A stretch of 64,000 nt of DNA from contig JBLDXI010000018.1 of the NCBI GenBank assembly GCA_047495785.1, forward strand, positions 248,001 through 312,000. The letters run 5' to 3'. Shown piece by piece: positions 1 to 11,211 of the stretch. Under the pieces are notes generated by a model that saw only the letters and a program-made list of their open reading frames with translations, did no database searches and was not told the origin of the DNA. Source of the DNA: Lepidodermella squamata. Taxonomy: Eukaryota; Gastrotricha. The translations under genes were made by a program, and so were the position numbers. Every line of letters starts with the position of its first letter. The first letter of the stretch is position 1.

Positions 1-1350
1 TCGGGTCGATTGGCATCAATGAACATTTTTTCCTGTCGCTACTTCGCGTGTTTTGCTGCGAGGAGCAGGCGAAATCACCGTGGGATGAACTGCACGTTTT
101 TACGAAATCGCTGTTCTGCACTGGAATTACTGAAAAGCTGATCGTTACATCGAGGTAATGGACAAATTAATTTAAAATTTTGATAATTTAGTTCGTTTTT
201 CGATGGATTTGAACAATTTTCTGTTTGTTCATATTTTGGGTTGTGAGGCGACAGTGGGAAAGACGATTTCTTATTTTTTTCCCAATTTTTTTCCATTTTT
301 CTTGTGAAACCGTGATTTTTGGAAACCTAAAATATCACTGTAATTTTGGACGTTACTGGAAATTCTGATTTTGATGTGATATAAATCGGAAATTTCGCTT
401 TGCAACTGGGATTTGACCAACTTTGAAAGAGTTGAACATTTAATTACTTTTCGATTTTTTCCAGCTTCGCGGTTAAATTGGCGTTGTCTTACGACGATGT
501 GGACGATAATTTTGCGTGGAAACTGGTCACTCCGTACTTCACCCAACTTTCGCGAGACGTGTTAACCAGCCAGCAACAGCGTTGCCAACTGGTTGCCCAC
601 TCAATTTGCCGCGAACTGATCAGCTCAAAGGAACATTCCTCAGTATTCGCCCTGGCCGAGAAGGCGCTCGACTCAACCTCGCTCAACAACGAGTTTTTAC
701 TCGACAGGTCTATTTAGTGTGCATCATCGATATTTTCAGGCGATTTCGCTAACTACAGATTGGTTGATCTGGCGCTGCGCGGCCCTCAGAAGCCCGATCT
801 GACGTACCTGGCCGGCCTGGCGTGTCGGATTTCGTGCGAGCTGCAGCTGCGGCCGAGGAGACCGCGTTGCTTCAACACGCTGCCGTGCCAAGGCGCGGTC
901 GTCCGGTGTGTTCAGCGTTGCATATCCCCTATCTAAGCATTAATCGCTAGTTTTTGTTTGTTTTTCCCCTCATTTTTTCGGCCGAAAAGACTCATCAGCG
1001 TGCTGGCTGCTCCGAACGCATCGAATTCGTCGCCGCAAACGCGAGCCGTTGTGATACATTCGGTTCTTGATTTGTTTTACGACCTTCATCCCCCTTGACT
1101 CTCGAATAACCCCACTTTTTTGACCCGCAAAACAGGCATTCAGACTCACGTCCTACTGCTTGGTGCAGCACCCGTTCGACCTGAGACTCTGGAAATTGGT
1201 TTGTCTTATTTGTGCGTGTTTTTTCGTAATTTCTCGGCGATTTTCTGTGAGCAGCTATTCGCGAGCCAGCGATCCCTGACAGCCAAGTTCGAACCCCTGC
1301 GGATGTATTGCCGTTTGCTTAGCCATTTGGGCCTCACTGCACCGGTGTGA
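1..1350 (+). CDS. 3' exons of an unidentified helical-repeat protein (C-terminus)
   Basis: The 5' end lies outside the window. I read exons at 1-154, 465-707, 759-905, from 990 (ending at 1047 or 1062), 1136-1198 and 1255-1350, joined in compatible phases by GT-AG introns and ending in TGA at 1348-1350. The protein is leucine-rich and helical with no membrane segment. The last exons (HPFDLRLWKLL, then a Phe-Glu-Pro-Leu helix) resemble HAT/TPR-type helical repeats, but I do not recognise the family. One donor is uncertain (GCC|gttgtg or TCG|gttctt, both phase 0). Exon reading is well supported; function is unknown. Confidence 0.6.
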
Positions 1351-1752
1351 GATGCTTCTCTGTGTTACCCGTGCCCCAAATAGATTGATTGATGAAACAC
1401 ATGAAACACCCCTGTCGAACTGTGTTGAAACTTTACTCGCACTGTAAAAAGGAACAGAAGAATCTTGAATATTTTCTAACCCGGAGAAAGGTAAGTTCAG
1501 TTGCTGCTTTAAACTCAGAACCGATGAATTGCAACGAACCGGCAAAGTTCGAAGTTTTGTTGATGTTTCGCTGCTTCCGCGTTTGTGTTTATAAAAAAGA
1601 GAGGAAAAAAGAAAAGTTGCCTTGTAATTATCATATCAAAACTAACTGCTACCGTTGTTTATGCGTCTGTTAACCTTTCTTGCTGCTTATATACAAACTA
1701 AACTAGTTTTTTCGAATTGAATACAAGTGATTAAATAATGATGAATTGAACT

Positions 1753-2539
1753 TTATAAGCAAAGAATATCAATAAAAAACGGAAATGAAAATAAGGGTGA
1801 CTTGTTGGCATTGCGAGAGTTGATGATCGTTCTGAGCTGAAGAATTCCAGTGAACAAGTGGAAAAATGTGGGAAATATCTGCATGAATCCTTTCAGCCAG
1901 TAGAAAATTGAGTTGAATTCTCCAACGAATACTCGGCAGTACATGATAATCTTGCTATGATCCCTGTTTTATGCTCACTCCTCACTACTGTTCCAGCCGA
2001 TGCGGGAAAAACCTTAGCGCGATAGCGGATGCAGATTGTACGAGCAATAACCCAGCCGTAACGCCGTTTTGAAACTGTAAGGAGCTGAAATTCGAGTCTG
2101 ACTGCTTGTATTGAGGATCGCAGAGCAAACAGCGCCATGACCAAAAAGCACCGCACAATTCATCGCTGCCACTTGGATTAAGTGCTGTCATGCTGGACAA
2201 CATTGTTAGCCAATTTATAATACTGTCAATATAGTAAGAGGCGAAATATCAGGTCAGCGGTTAAAATTGCCCCGATCGCTACCGTCCAATAAGGCATCCA
2301 TCCATAGTTCGCCCGTGGACGCACAATTTCCAACTTGCTTCGACGTACAAATCTTCTTCCTCACTAAATTGCATCTCCGTCGAGTGGACGGCAATTCTAC
2401 AGGGTGACGTTAGAATCCAAATGACTAGAAGTATTGCACCAGGGATCAGGGATATTGCAAGCAGGACGTAGGAAGCAGAGATCGGGGTGAGTTCATCTAC
2501 AAGGATGGCGCGCATTGTGATCCGCAAATTTGACCCCAT
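1753..2539 (-). other. possible multi-pass membrane protein fragments, broken or intron-split
   Basis: The minus strand shows consecutive open stretches that each encode a hydrophobic helix, in different frames: an ATG near 2531 followed by a segment around VLLAISLIPGAILLVIWIL, then TVAIGAILTADLIF near 2260, GVTAGLLLVQSASAIAL near 2010, and PTFFHLFTGIL near 1840. Short introns or decay could explain the frame changes, and I could not build one convincing spliced model. It could be an unrecognised receptor-like or transporter-like gene, a pseudogene, or chance. No family is assigned. Confidence 0.2.
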
Positions 2540-2653
2540 TCTACAGCTTTTCGTATCTCAAACTGTGTTTGGTCGTAACTCAAACTGGTTGTACCGTAGC
2601 AAGTCTAAACCACAAGCTTCAAAGAAGAGCGGAATCACCTTCTTTGCAAGCCA

Positions 2654-2726
2654 GGTTCCGTAGTGTAGTGGTTATCACGTCTCCTTCACACGGAGAAGGT
2701 CGCGGGTTCGAACCCCGCCGGAACCT
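2654..2726 (+). tRNA. tRNA-Val(CAC), module A
   Basis: Full cloverleaf with 7-bp acceptor ggttccg/cggaacc, anticodon loop TTCACAC and T-loop TTCGAAC. First of five near-identical copies in the window. Confidence 0.93.
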
Positions 2727-2804
2727 CGACTCTAGCCATGTTTTTTGCTGGCTGACTCTCCAATCGCTCATTCTAGAAATAGTCTGCTTTTTCTTGTACA
2801 ACAT

Positions 2805-2876
2805 GGGGATGTAGCTCAGTGGTAGAGCGCTTGCTTTGCATGTAAGATGTCCCGGGTTCAAACCCCGGCATCTCCA
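2805..2876 (+). tRNA. tRNA-Ala(TGC), module A
   Basis: Acceptor ggggatg/catctcc includes the G3:U70 wobble that identifies tRNA-Ala. Anticodon loop is TTTGCAT. A T run follows, as expected for Pol III termination. Confidence 0.93.
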
Positions 2877-2949
2877 ATTTTTTCAGCTTTTCAGGTCTCA
2901 GAATCTGCCACGTTCGATGGATAATCAATAAACCCAAGTTGACAGAAGG

Positions 2950-2977
2950 CGGCCCAGTGGCATAATGGTAAGGCGTT
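2950..2977 (+). pseudogene. truncated tRNA-Arg 5' half, module A
   Basis: About 28 nt match the acceptor and D-arm of the intact tRNA-Arg(CCG) copies (ggcccagtggc-taatggtaaggcgt) and then break off. Next comes a small rearranged stretch in which a 'gaaatgaagcaa' motif is repeated and inverted between 2988 and 3060. This is the junction to the upstream flank of small-gene copy 1. Confidence 0.75.
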
Positions 2978-3403
2978 TGGGTTTTTCGGAAATGAAGCAA
3001 GGCTGCCCGGTTTGCTTCATGCCTATGGTAAGGCTGCCCGGAAATGAAGCAAACTCGCTCCAAAAGATTATGCAAAGGTTCTACATGCGTTCAGTCACGA
3101 CAGCATTTTCAACTTTCGAAGCACATTTTCTATACCATTTGGAACTAGATCGATTGAAGTGTTCGGAATTACACCCAATTATATCAACCATGATTTCAAT
3201 CCAATTCAATCCAATTAGACTCCAAATTAGCATTAACCAAACCGAAGCTGAGCAATAGTAGCCAAGGTGTTCGTGATTCATCACCCCAACCTCAAGCCCC
3301 TCAAGCATTTTAATAAAAAATTGTTACGGCGAAAACCTCCTACAACTCTCAACTCTCAAGCTCTCACCATATACGGCATGAAACATGCGTCACGTTAACA
3401 CGT

Positions 3404-3483
3404 TGACTCATTTGTCAGGTACGACGACCGTAACGCACGGCGTATAAAAAGTGAACAAGCGCGCCGTTTCATTCATTCAGCCA
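3404..3483 (+). promoter_or_regulatory. core promoter of small-gene copy 1
   Basis: TATAAAA at 3443-3449 lies about 30 nt upstream of a tcattcattcag initiator-like stretch (3470-3480) and 84 nt before the ATG. A TGACTCA motif (AP-1/bZIP-like) lies at 3404-3410. Both motifs recur at the same spacing in the other two copies. The motif reading is direct; factor binding is inferred. Confidence 0.65.
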
Positions 3484-3532
3484 ACAAGTCTTTTGTATAC
3501 TATCAAGTAAATCTAATCTACATCATCTAATC

Positions 3533-3940
3533 ATGTCAGTCATCGGCAGCAACAACTACAGGGCGAAAAGCGCGTCCCAGAGCGACATTGTGTCGGCCAT
3601 CTCGATGCCACAAGCAGCACCCGTTGTCGTGTACCAGCAACAGCAGGAAAAGAACAAAGGCTGCACGCGGAAAAAGTGTTTCATCGGCACGGCGCTGGGC
3701 GTGTTCTTCGGCCTGCTCGTGCTCGGCACCATCATCTACGTGGTGATGGTGGTGGAGTCGCAGTGCTACCGCGGCTGCCAGCGCCTGTGCACCGACGACA
3801 ACCACTGCACGGACACGTGCTGGAAGACGTGCTGGAAGGCGCAGTGGACCAAGTGCCCCGAGGACGGCGCCCGCGCCTGCTCCTACATCCTGTGGGACAA
3901 GGCCGTCATTAACATCGGCGGCCTCTTCGGCAAGAAGTAA
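3533..3940 (+). CDS. small single-TM cysteine-rich protein, copy 1
   Basis: Intronless gene of 135 residues, with ATG at 3533 and TAA at 3938. Residues 1-46 are polar with a QQQQ run. A basic CTRKKC motif precedes one strong TM segment (about residues 50-73, [20 protein letters not shown] and onward). The remaining 60 residues hold eight cysteines with Trp pairs, in the pattern C-x3-C-x3-C-x5-C-x3-C-x3-C-x7-C-x7-C. The layout suggests a small membrane protein with a disulphide-stabilised domain on one side, probably extracytosolic. The coding part is far more GC-rich than its flanks, which fits strong expression or codon selection. It is flanked by tRNA genes, and AATAAA lies at 4121. The family is not recognised. 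Confidence 0.85.
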   Translation: MSVIGSNNYRAKSASQSDIVSAISMPQAAPVVVYQQQQEKNKGCTRKKCFIGTALGVFFGLLVLGTIIYVVMVVESQCYRGCQRLCTDDNHCTDTCWKTCWKAQWTKCPEDGARACSYILWDKAVINIGGLFGKK

Positions 3941-4204
3941 TCAGTCATCACTGTTCGCAATCACACGAGAATGGTTGACGAGTTGTTGCTCAGTCATTTG
4001 AAGCTACAACAGAATGCCGGAATCTCTTTTTAAGCTCACTTGAACAACTTGGTTCGGAAAACCGTCTTTGAATTATTTTTATACGATCATTATTTATAGT
4101 CAACTCAAATATTTTCAACAAATAAAGGAATTTTGTAATGCAATGCAAACTGTTTATTTACGGACAAACTTGGAAATGAGGTAATGAGACAGGACTATAA
4201 CGAC

Positions 4205-4276
4205 GGCCCAGTGGCCTAATGGTAAGGCGTCGGCCTCCGGAGCCGGAGATTGTGGGTTCGAGTCCCATCTGGGTCG
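4205..4276 (+). tRNA. tRNA-Arg(CCG), module A
   Basis: Acceptor ggcccag/ctgggtc, anticodon loop CTCCGGA, T-loop TTCGAGT. It starts about 80 bp after the poly(A) signal of the small gene and is followed by TTTTTT. Confidence 0.92.
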
Positions 4277-4345
4277 AAATCTGTTTTTTCGATTTCAGGT
4301 TTCAAGCCAAAGACTTGATCAGCTTCAGTGAAACCAACATTCCAT

Positions 4346-4410
4346 GAGCCGGCTCAGTAGAGCATCTGTCTTTGCATATACTTGCATATAATAACAGATT
4401 TCTGTGTATA
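4346..4410 (+). pseudogene. decayed tRNA-Thr, module A
   Basis: Matches the acceptor and D-arm of intact tRNA-Thr (ggctcagtag...agagcatctgtct) but lacks part of the D-loop. An AT-rich insertion (tgcatatacttgcatata) disrupts the anticodon arm and no T-arm follows. The same lesion is present at 17936 and 23130. Confidence 0.75.
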
Positions 4411-4503
4411 TTTTTCTAACTGTCAGTTGAAGTCGACTGTCGATCAAAGCCAGTCAATTGATAAAGACCCAACTCTAGAAATGACCCAATTGCACCTCGA
4501 GCA

Positions 4504-4577
4504 GCCTCCTTGGCTCAGTTGGCTAGAGCGCCAGTCTCATAATCTGGAGGTCGTGAGTTCGATCCTCACAGGGGGCA
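4504..4577 (+). tRNA. tRNA-Met(CAT), elongator type, module A
   Basis: Acceptor gcctcct/agggggc, anticodon loop CTCATAA, T-loop TTCGATC. One of eight copies in the window. Confidence 0.93.
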
Positions 4578-5318
4578 GCTTAAATCTTTTTCTGTTTCAA
4601 TTCTGCATTTGGGACACACGCTTAAAAAAAGTCATGCAGTTGATTAAAAAGGGTCTGCCGCAATAATTAGGTAGCTCACCACTTTATCATAAATAAACCA
4701 TGTAATAATAAAAACGTGGGTACGTTTTTTCGGGTGTGTCTCATTTCTCTAGGGGAAGGTCACACCTCTCTGCCCCAGAAACCAATTTGGAATATATTCG
4801 TTGGAATATAAATGATTCGACAGATTGAAATTTACAACCGAATAAAAAACCAACTGAGTGACACTGCCGAGCTCAAAACTAACTTGCGGGAATCCCGGGC
4901 GTATCTTATTTTCCGCCTGAAACATCAGCTTTTTTCGTCCTGCTGCAATATTATTCACTTATGTAATTTCCACTCAAAATAATTCCCCCATCCTTCGAAT
5001 CAAATTTTGCTGGTTGTGCTGGTCAGCCTGGTCAGATTTTTCTCTTATTGGTAATTATTTTTGTTAGAATGGTTGGACTTTGTATTGTACCAGGACACAA
5101 ATAAAGATTTTTATGTTTTTATGTTTATATGCTTAACGTCAATTTTTTCTCTGCTAGCTTGTTTTCCAATATATGTTCCGTTTACACACTTCGCTTTAAT
5201 AATATTATGCCCCAGTAATTTTTCAACATTCAATACGACAAAAATTTGATAACATTTCAACCAGTTGCATACCTGCAGAAGCACGTTTTCTCGTCAGCTT
5301 TATTTTTATTACACCTAA
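4578..5318. other. intergenic, no gene seen
   Basis: AT-rich sequence between tRNA-Met and the 3' end of the GTPase gene. Short ORFs here have no recognisable features. Confidence 0.6.
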
Positions 5319-8300
5319 TTATCTGCAATAAACTTCACAATCATAGACCATTGAAGAAATCTGCTCTTGAATAATGAAACTATCATGGAACGATGAGTAA
5401 AGCTTGTTATTTATCGTGATAGCAGTATCTATCATCGACAGAAAGGTATTCATGTTATTTTGCTCAAAATCAGTAACGGCCTTGGCCAATAGACGTGTCG
5501 CCTTTCTTGATTGTTGAAACAAATTGGGGCCAACGACCACCAGTGTCCTGAAGAAACATTTCAAAAAATAAATTGTTTTCCACACTTTGCAGCAAGTTTT
5601 CATCGGTCGATTGTAAACATTGCTGACTGAGGTTGAATGCTTCGCGATTTTCTTCAAAAAACTCTTTGTACCTGCGACACTCCTCAATCAATCCAGATGG
5701 CTGGGCTTCAGGAGTTCTCAGCGTTTTTCGTCTTGTATTTTCGTCGCCTTGGCTTAACATGTCGCATAATCGGTAAAGCGTTTCCATGATGCTGGACTGA
5801 TCCTTGACGATCAACGCGTGGTGCAATTGTTTCATAAGCAAAAAATTCAATCGAGCTGCCAACTGTACATGTTTCTGTTTTTCCTGTTCCAATTGCGCTT
5901 CGAGCCGATTCACGTCTCCACCGGTGGATTGAAGGACTTGCTCAGATTCTTCAACGATTTTCTGGAGGCCTTTGAGTGCCGCAGCCTTCTGCGTCGCATG
6001 AAGGATATGTTCACGTTCCGTAATTTTCTGCTTCAGCTGCTCGGATTCGTTTTCAAGCTTAAATAGTTCATCTTTCAACTGGAGAGCGCTGGCTTCTTCT
6101 CGACTACAGGAAACGTACAAGGAATAAATTTCAGCATTCAGGTTGACAATGGAGCTATCGTTCAAATCGATGTTGGGAATTTCATGAATTATCTTGAGAC
6201 AAGGATACGGTTTGGATCCATTGAAATCTAATTCGAACTGATAGCAAACGCGTTTTGAATCGCTGGCAGCCTTTGAAGAGAGCATTCGGAACTTTTGTCC
6301 TCGCAAAATCGCGCGGTACTTGCCACCTTGACGACTAGACATTAAAAGCTTGCGTTCTTCGCCGTTTCGAGGCGCAATATAGAAGTCTTTGGATATGAAC
6401 ACATGGTTCAACAGACTTGCTTTGTAGCCTGCCAAGTTATGCACTTGCTCGCTGCCATTTTCCTCATCAGCGTCCGTCATAGCTCGAACTTTTTCCAGCG
6501 CACGCTCGCCTGCACCTTGCTTCCAGTGCACCGTAGTTATTTTCGATTCTTTCTTGTAATCAATTTCATACAATATTTGTTCAGTGGAGCCTGTTGACAG
6601 TTCTTTGATTTTACCCTCGAGAATTTTCTGCTGCTGCCGTGCATCTGTTACATGGTCGGCAATCTCTGTCAGTTCAAGGCGGATAGCACTGATCCTGTTT
6701 TCCTTCGACTGCGCTTGAGCTTTCATCGCCATTACACCGCTTTCCAATGCCGAGGTGTTCTGTTGATTCATGGCTTGTATGAGCTGTTTCAATTCCTCTT
6801 CAACGTCTGCCGGGTCGCTACTTTTAAGCTGTTCCATCTTTCCTTTCGTCGATGCAACCTCTTCTATCAGTTGAGCCATCCTTTCTTTGGTTTTTTCAAC
6901 TTCAGATTGACAACGCTCGATTTCACTGGCCTTCTTCGATACTTCTGCTTTAGCTTTCGCGATATCAGACGGGAGGAGTTCTAGCATTCGCTGTAACACG
7001 TTCAGATTGGTGTGCGCTGAAAGATTGATGTAATGAGCCAATTGTTGCCTCAAATCGTCTCGCTCGAAAACATTATTGATATCAGTTTTTGAAATGCCAG
7101 GGCAAGACAAAAATTTCCGCAGCGTCTTCCGACGTTCCACCGTATTATCAATGTCAACAAAGACGACTTGTTTTCTTAGGTGCCATCTTAACAGAGCTTC
7201 CAATACGGAAATCCGGCTTCGAGTTTCCTCGGTATCACTGACCGCTGACTCTTTGAGCTGGCGTTCCAATTGAATCTTATTTTCTTTGAGTAGATCATTG
7301 ATTCGCATTTCAAAAAATTGTTCCGTTTCAAAAGGATCTTTCGCCTTCGTAACCAAAATGAAAACGGAATCTTTTGCCGTTGAGTTAGGGTCGAAAGCGG
7401 TGGGGAACATTTCTTGGAAAGATTGAATGTTATCAACCAGAAGACTTGAACGATTGGCGGCGAGAAGATTGTAATCAATAACAAGAACAGCAGCCCGAAT
7501 TTTAGCAGCAACCTGGATCGTCTGCTCAATGCTCAGCATCGCCAAGATTTGATAATTGATTCCACGCGTGTCGCTAAATCCAGGAGAATCCACAAATGAA
7601 CACTTATCAAAGTTTTCCCGGGGCAGTGACGCATTTTTGTCCCGACATAATTGCTTGATAACATCAGGTGGAATAGGAAACCCTTTGGTGAAAGCAGTTT
7701 CAGAAGTTCCCAAAGATTGTCCAATCTTCGCGATTGATGCGGGATCCAAATTTCTTTCATCGACTTGCAAAAAGACTTCGCCCAATCGTGTGTTTTGGAG
7801 AAAAGCATGATTCAAATAAAAATTGATGCAAGTGCTCTTGCCAGCGCCGGTGAGTCCAAGAAATAAAATCAGTTCTTTTCCCATAAGATCAGCAAGATTA
7901 TCCTTGAACTCATCGGACAGTGACATCGCTTTCATGACATCCAAGCTTTCTGGTCTCATTAGCCATCGCATGAAGTTGGCACGATGGATCAAAGGCTTGA
8001 AGACTTTACAAAAATCAACTTTGGCTGAGTTCACCTCATTGCCACGAACACTCGCATCAAGTTGCAAAACTGAAGCGACTTTGCGTCGAATTGCAGTCAT
8101 TAATGTATCATCGACGGGCGTTGATAGACTGTCCGATATGGCCGCATTGGCTTCTGTTTCAGTCTTTGTTAGCATAACTATCAGCAAACTGTTCAGCAAT
8201 CGATGCTTTGGATCCTGGAGAAGCAAGTTAACAATGTCATCCTGAAGCTCTTCGATCATTTCAAAGTTTCGTAATTTCATCTCGTCATTGGACACGATCT

Positions 8301-9201
8301 TCTCTCTGACAACAATTCTTTCTAGTTGACTTGTCTCCAAAGCAACCTCTTCCCATGCCAAAATCGTTAAACTACGGACGTCGTCGAAGGAGAAATCAGC
8401 CTTTTGACCATTGATGTGGAATAAATCCACCGAAACAATCGCTCCTTCACTTTCTTCGGTGCTGACTTTCAAATCGTAGACATTATTGCCCGAATGTTCA
8501 TCTGTTGCATGCAGTCTGAACTTAACAATAGCGTCATTTTGCTTATAACGGATAACCGATAAAAAAGCCGATAGAGGATTTTGATACGGGTCTGTCTCTC
8601 GAAGTCTCTCGATAGAATAGTGCCAGTTCCCGAAAATTGATCGCGATCGACTTTGCTGGGCAAACATGACTTTGTCCACTTTCTCCGTTTTATTGCAAAT
8701 CAGCTCTTGCAGGAAGTCGACCAAGTCGCGTTGCCTCGCTCGGGACATACTAATCCCACAGAACAAATTGTTTTGGGCTTTCATGAGAAGAGTCGCTTCA
8801 GTTTTCAGCCTCTCCTCCGCCTCCAATTTTAGTTCCCACTCAGTCTCATTGCCAGGGTTACAATGCTTTCGCACTTCCAGCACTTCATAATTCGCGTTTA
8901 TTGGAGCATCGAACTGCAAGACCTTCTCTTTAAGCTGGTCGGCATTTTCGATAATTAGCTCGTGCAACTTGCGAAGTCGGTGGGCTCTCATCATTTCCTT
9001 CACCACACTCGTCCAGTTGTCTTGCAACTGCTGCGACAACGTCGTCAGGTTTTCGTTGCCAACCTTCTGAGTTATGAACTCCACCATTTCAGTTATTTTT
9101 TGCTGATCCAGCTTTTTGAGAAGCTCGCGTCGAGTGTCTTCATTCCAAGACTTTATCAGCGGAATTTCAAGAAAACCCTTCAAATACTCGTTGCCAGACA
9201 T
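5319..9201 (-). CDS. large coiled-coil P-loop GTPase, unrecognised subfamily
   Basis: A nearly intronless gene. I start at ATG 9201; upstream in-frame TTG/GTG codons are unlikely starts. Read straight through, the protein is 1243 residues, ending at 5470. The N-terminal 440 residues are mostly helical. A G domain follows with P-loop GLTGAGKS (449-456), G3 DSPGFSDTRG (538-547) and G4-like TKAKD (618-622), closest in style to AIG1/GIMAP or septin-like GTPases. Coiled coils lie at about 740-800 and 1030-1130. A good splice pair (donor after 5672, acceptor before 5547) keeps phase and replaces the last ~66 codons with a longer helical tail ending at 5319 (1252 residues), so the true C-terminus is uncertain. 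Inferred role: a membrane- or oligomer-associated GTPase. I know no characterised orthologue. Confidence 0.8.
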
Positions 9202-11211
9202 CTTGCTCAAGGCCCACTAAATTTTAATTAAAAAAACAAAACGATGAATAGGAACAATCAAGTGAACAATGTGGGAATCGAGGAGTTTTCTCGAAGAATT
9301 AATTTTGCAATCAATTAAGGGCTTTTGATTGGATAAATCGATGTGCAAAATAACATAATTAGGGTGACAATGTCCCTTAATTAGGGTGCATTTTTCTGGT
9401 GTATTATGAAACTATGCAAAGCCCAAGATTGAGCCGAAAAACTTGAATTTTAATTTTGCGGCCCAGTCTTGCATTCAGATCTGGACAAATTTAATCAAAC
9501 AATGTATTGTTCCTCAAATTTTCATGTTATTTTATCGAAATCTGAGCGGATGATGGCATTTTGAAAAATTTTCAAAAGAAACGGTTCATTAAGCCTGACT
9601 TGAATGGACAATTAACCTTTTACATTTCCTAGAATAAGAATGGTAGATTACTATAGAAATTTAACCCGTTGTAATAATTTTTCGATGGAGTTTTCGCATT
9701 TCTAAGCACTCAATGGCTTACTCTTTATGTACTCTTCATGTATGGCTTTTCCTAGCTTCCATTATTGCAAACAGAACTATTTTTTATTGTCAAGGCTGAT
9801 GGAAAATTACCTACTTTACATATCGAAATAAAGGGCGGTGCCAAAATAAAGGGCGCTCTGAATAGAGAGTAGGGTTGTGGGAAATTCGAAAAATTATAGG
9901 ACAGAACCGAAATAGGGGGCAGGCGCCTTTTCTCAATAATCCAAGAGTTGGCTAAAATCACGAGATAGAAATGCTCTAAATAAAGATTTTCGTAAATTCA
10001 TCGACAAATCTGAGTGGCGAAAGAGTATAACTAAGGCACAATCACACATTGCAACCAATTAGGAGCACGGAGTAACATTTTCTCTTCCGAGCACGGTAAA
10101 AAATCGAACGTAATTCTCGGCTCAAAACGACATTCCACAATTTTAATGGTGCGTTAGAAAGGCAACCGGTTCAAAGGGCGGGAAATTCCTCAAGTGGCCG
10201 TTATTTTTTTACTGGAAGCGGAAATGATTTGAGAACATGGGTCACTGGGTCAACAAGGTCAAAACTCGTAAATAAAAGAGCAACATGTACCTTTAAATCC
10301 GCTGGCCGAAGCTGTGATCGTTGAAGCTGTTTCCTTCAATTAATCAGTTACGTCCTAAAACACAAATCTCATTTAAAATTTGCTCATTGTGTTGTTTGCA
10401 TGGTGCATGGTCATTATTCTCATGAACTCAAGAACTGCCTCCAAGAGATCATCCATTGCGAATTTTCAGAGCTTAAAATGACGCTTGAAATTAAGCGATA
10501 TAAGAAAGCAAAAAGTCGGAATTTATCAATACACTAAGATGTGATTCATCGAAAAAAATCCTTCAACAGAGCCTTTGGAACGACGTGCTGCGTGCGCCGA
10601 GAACAGCACCTAAAATAGCTTGTGTTAGACCCACAGCTGAAAAGTCGGACACGATTTTTCGCAAACTGGCCGACCTTTCGACATCCGTCGTTTTTTGCAA
10701 AAAAAAGTGTTCATAACTGGCATCACTTCTAGCTTGTAGAACAGTAGAGAATTGAATAACGCTTTCTCAAATAAATTGTTGTCAGCCGGCCCGGTGATAG
10801 ATCCGCCCGCAAACTAAAATGACTAAGAAGCGCTAGTTGCAGCTCGGTACATCTCCTCGGGGAGCGTCTCATTTCTTGAGCCAAATCATCGCGTTACTCC
10901 CTCGGAAACGGCAATTCTTATCAAATTTGAAGTCGAAACTTCTCAATAGGAAATCACGCGATGTAGTTCCGCCTCGAAATCAAAAGGTCTATAACAGAGA
11001 TAAGTCATTTCAGAAAAATGTGTTGTCACTCAGGAACTCAACGCAAATTTACAACTGTTTCACGTATTGATAAAACAAGGCCATTTATTTTAGTTTCAGC
11101 AATCTATCTTTCTTTCTTTCTTTTATTCTTTATAAGTGTGTCGGAAAAGCCCAATCACAATAGCAACTATTCGCACTCTCAGCAGTCGACAACGTTCGCC
11201 ATCGAAGTCGC
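9202..11211. other. 2 kb intergenic stretch with a degenerate repeat
   Basis: No convincing gene. At about 9825-9945 it contains 'aaataaagggcg' units that, reverse-complemented, resemble the 'tgccctttaattcgg' and 'ctgtaattttttcgaa' units at 17200-17330. These may be two old copies of one transposon-derived repeat. Confidence 0.5.

Larger units (their letters stand above)
3021..4577 (+). repeat. segmental duplication, module A core (small gene + Arg/psi-Thr/Met tRNAs)
   Basis: About 1.55 kb align, with substitutions and small indels, to 21822-23365 in the same orientation and to 56700-58262 inverted. The unit holds about 450 bp of upstream sequence, a TATA promoter, the small Cys-rich gene, its poly(A) signal, tRNA-Arg, a decayed tRNA-Thr and tRNA-Met. 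Its last part, from about 4295, also recurs at 17860-18147. Confidence 0.9.

Noticed and set aside
3536-3805. 89-codon antisense ORF with His runs over the small gene (also in copies 2 and 3)
   Set aside because: Antisense shadow of GC-biased codons; all changes among copies fit the sense frame.
4382-4666. ORFs running through tRNA-Met (also at 16504, 17952, 56509)
   Set aside because: They read through the tRNA itself and share only the tRNA-encoded peptide.
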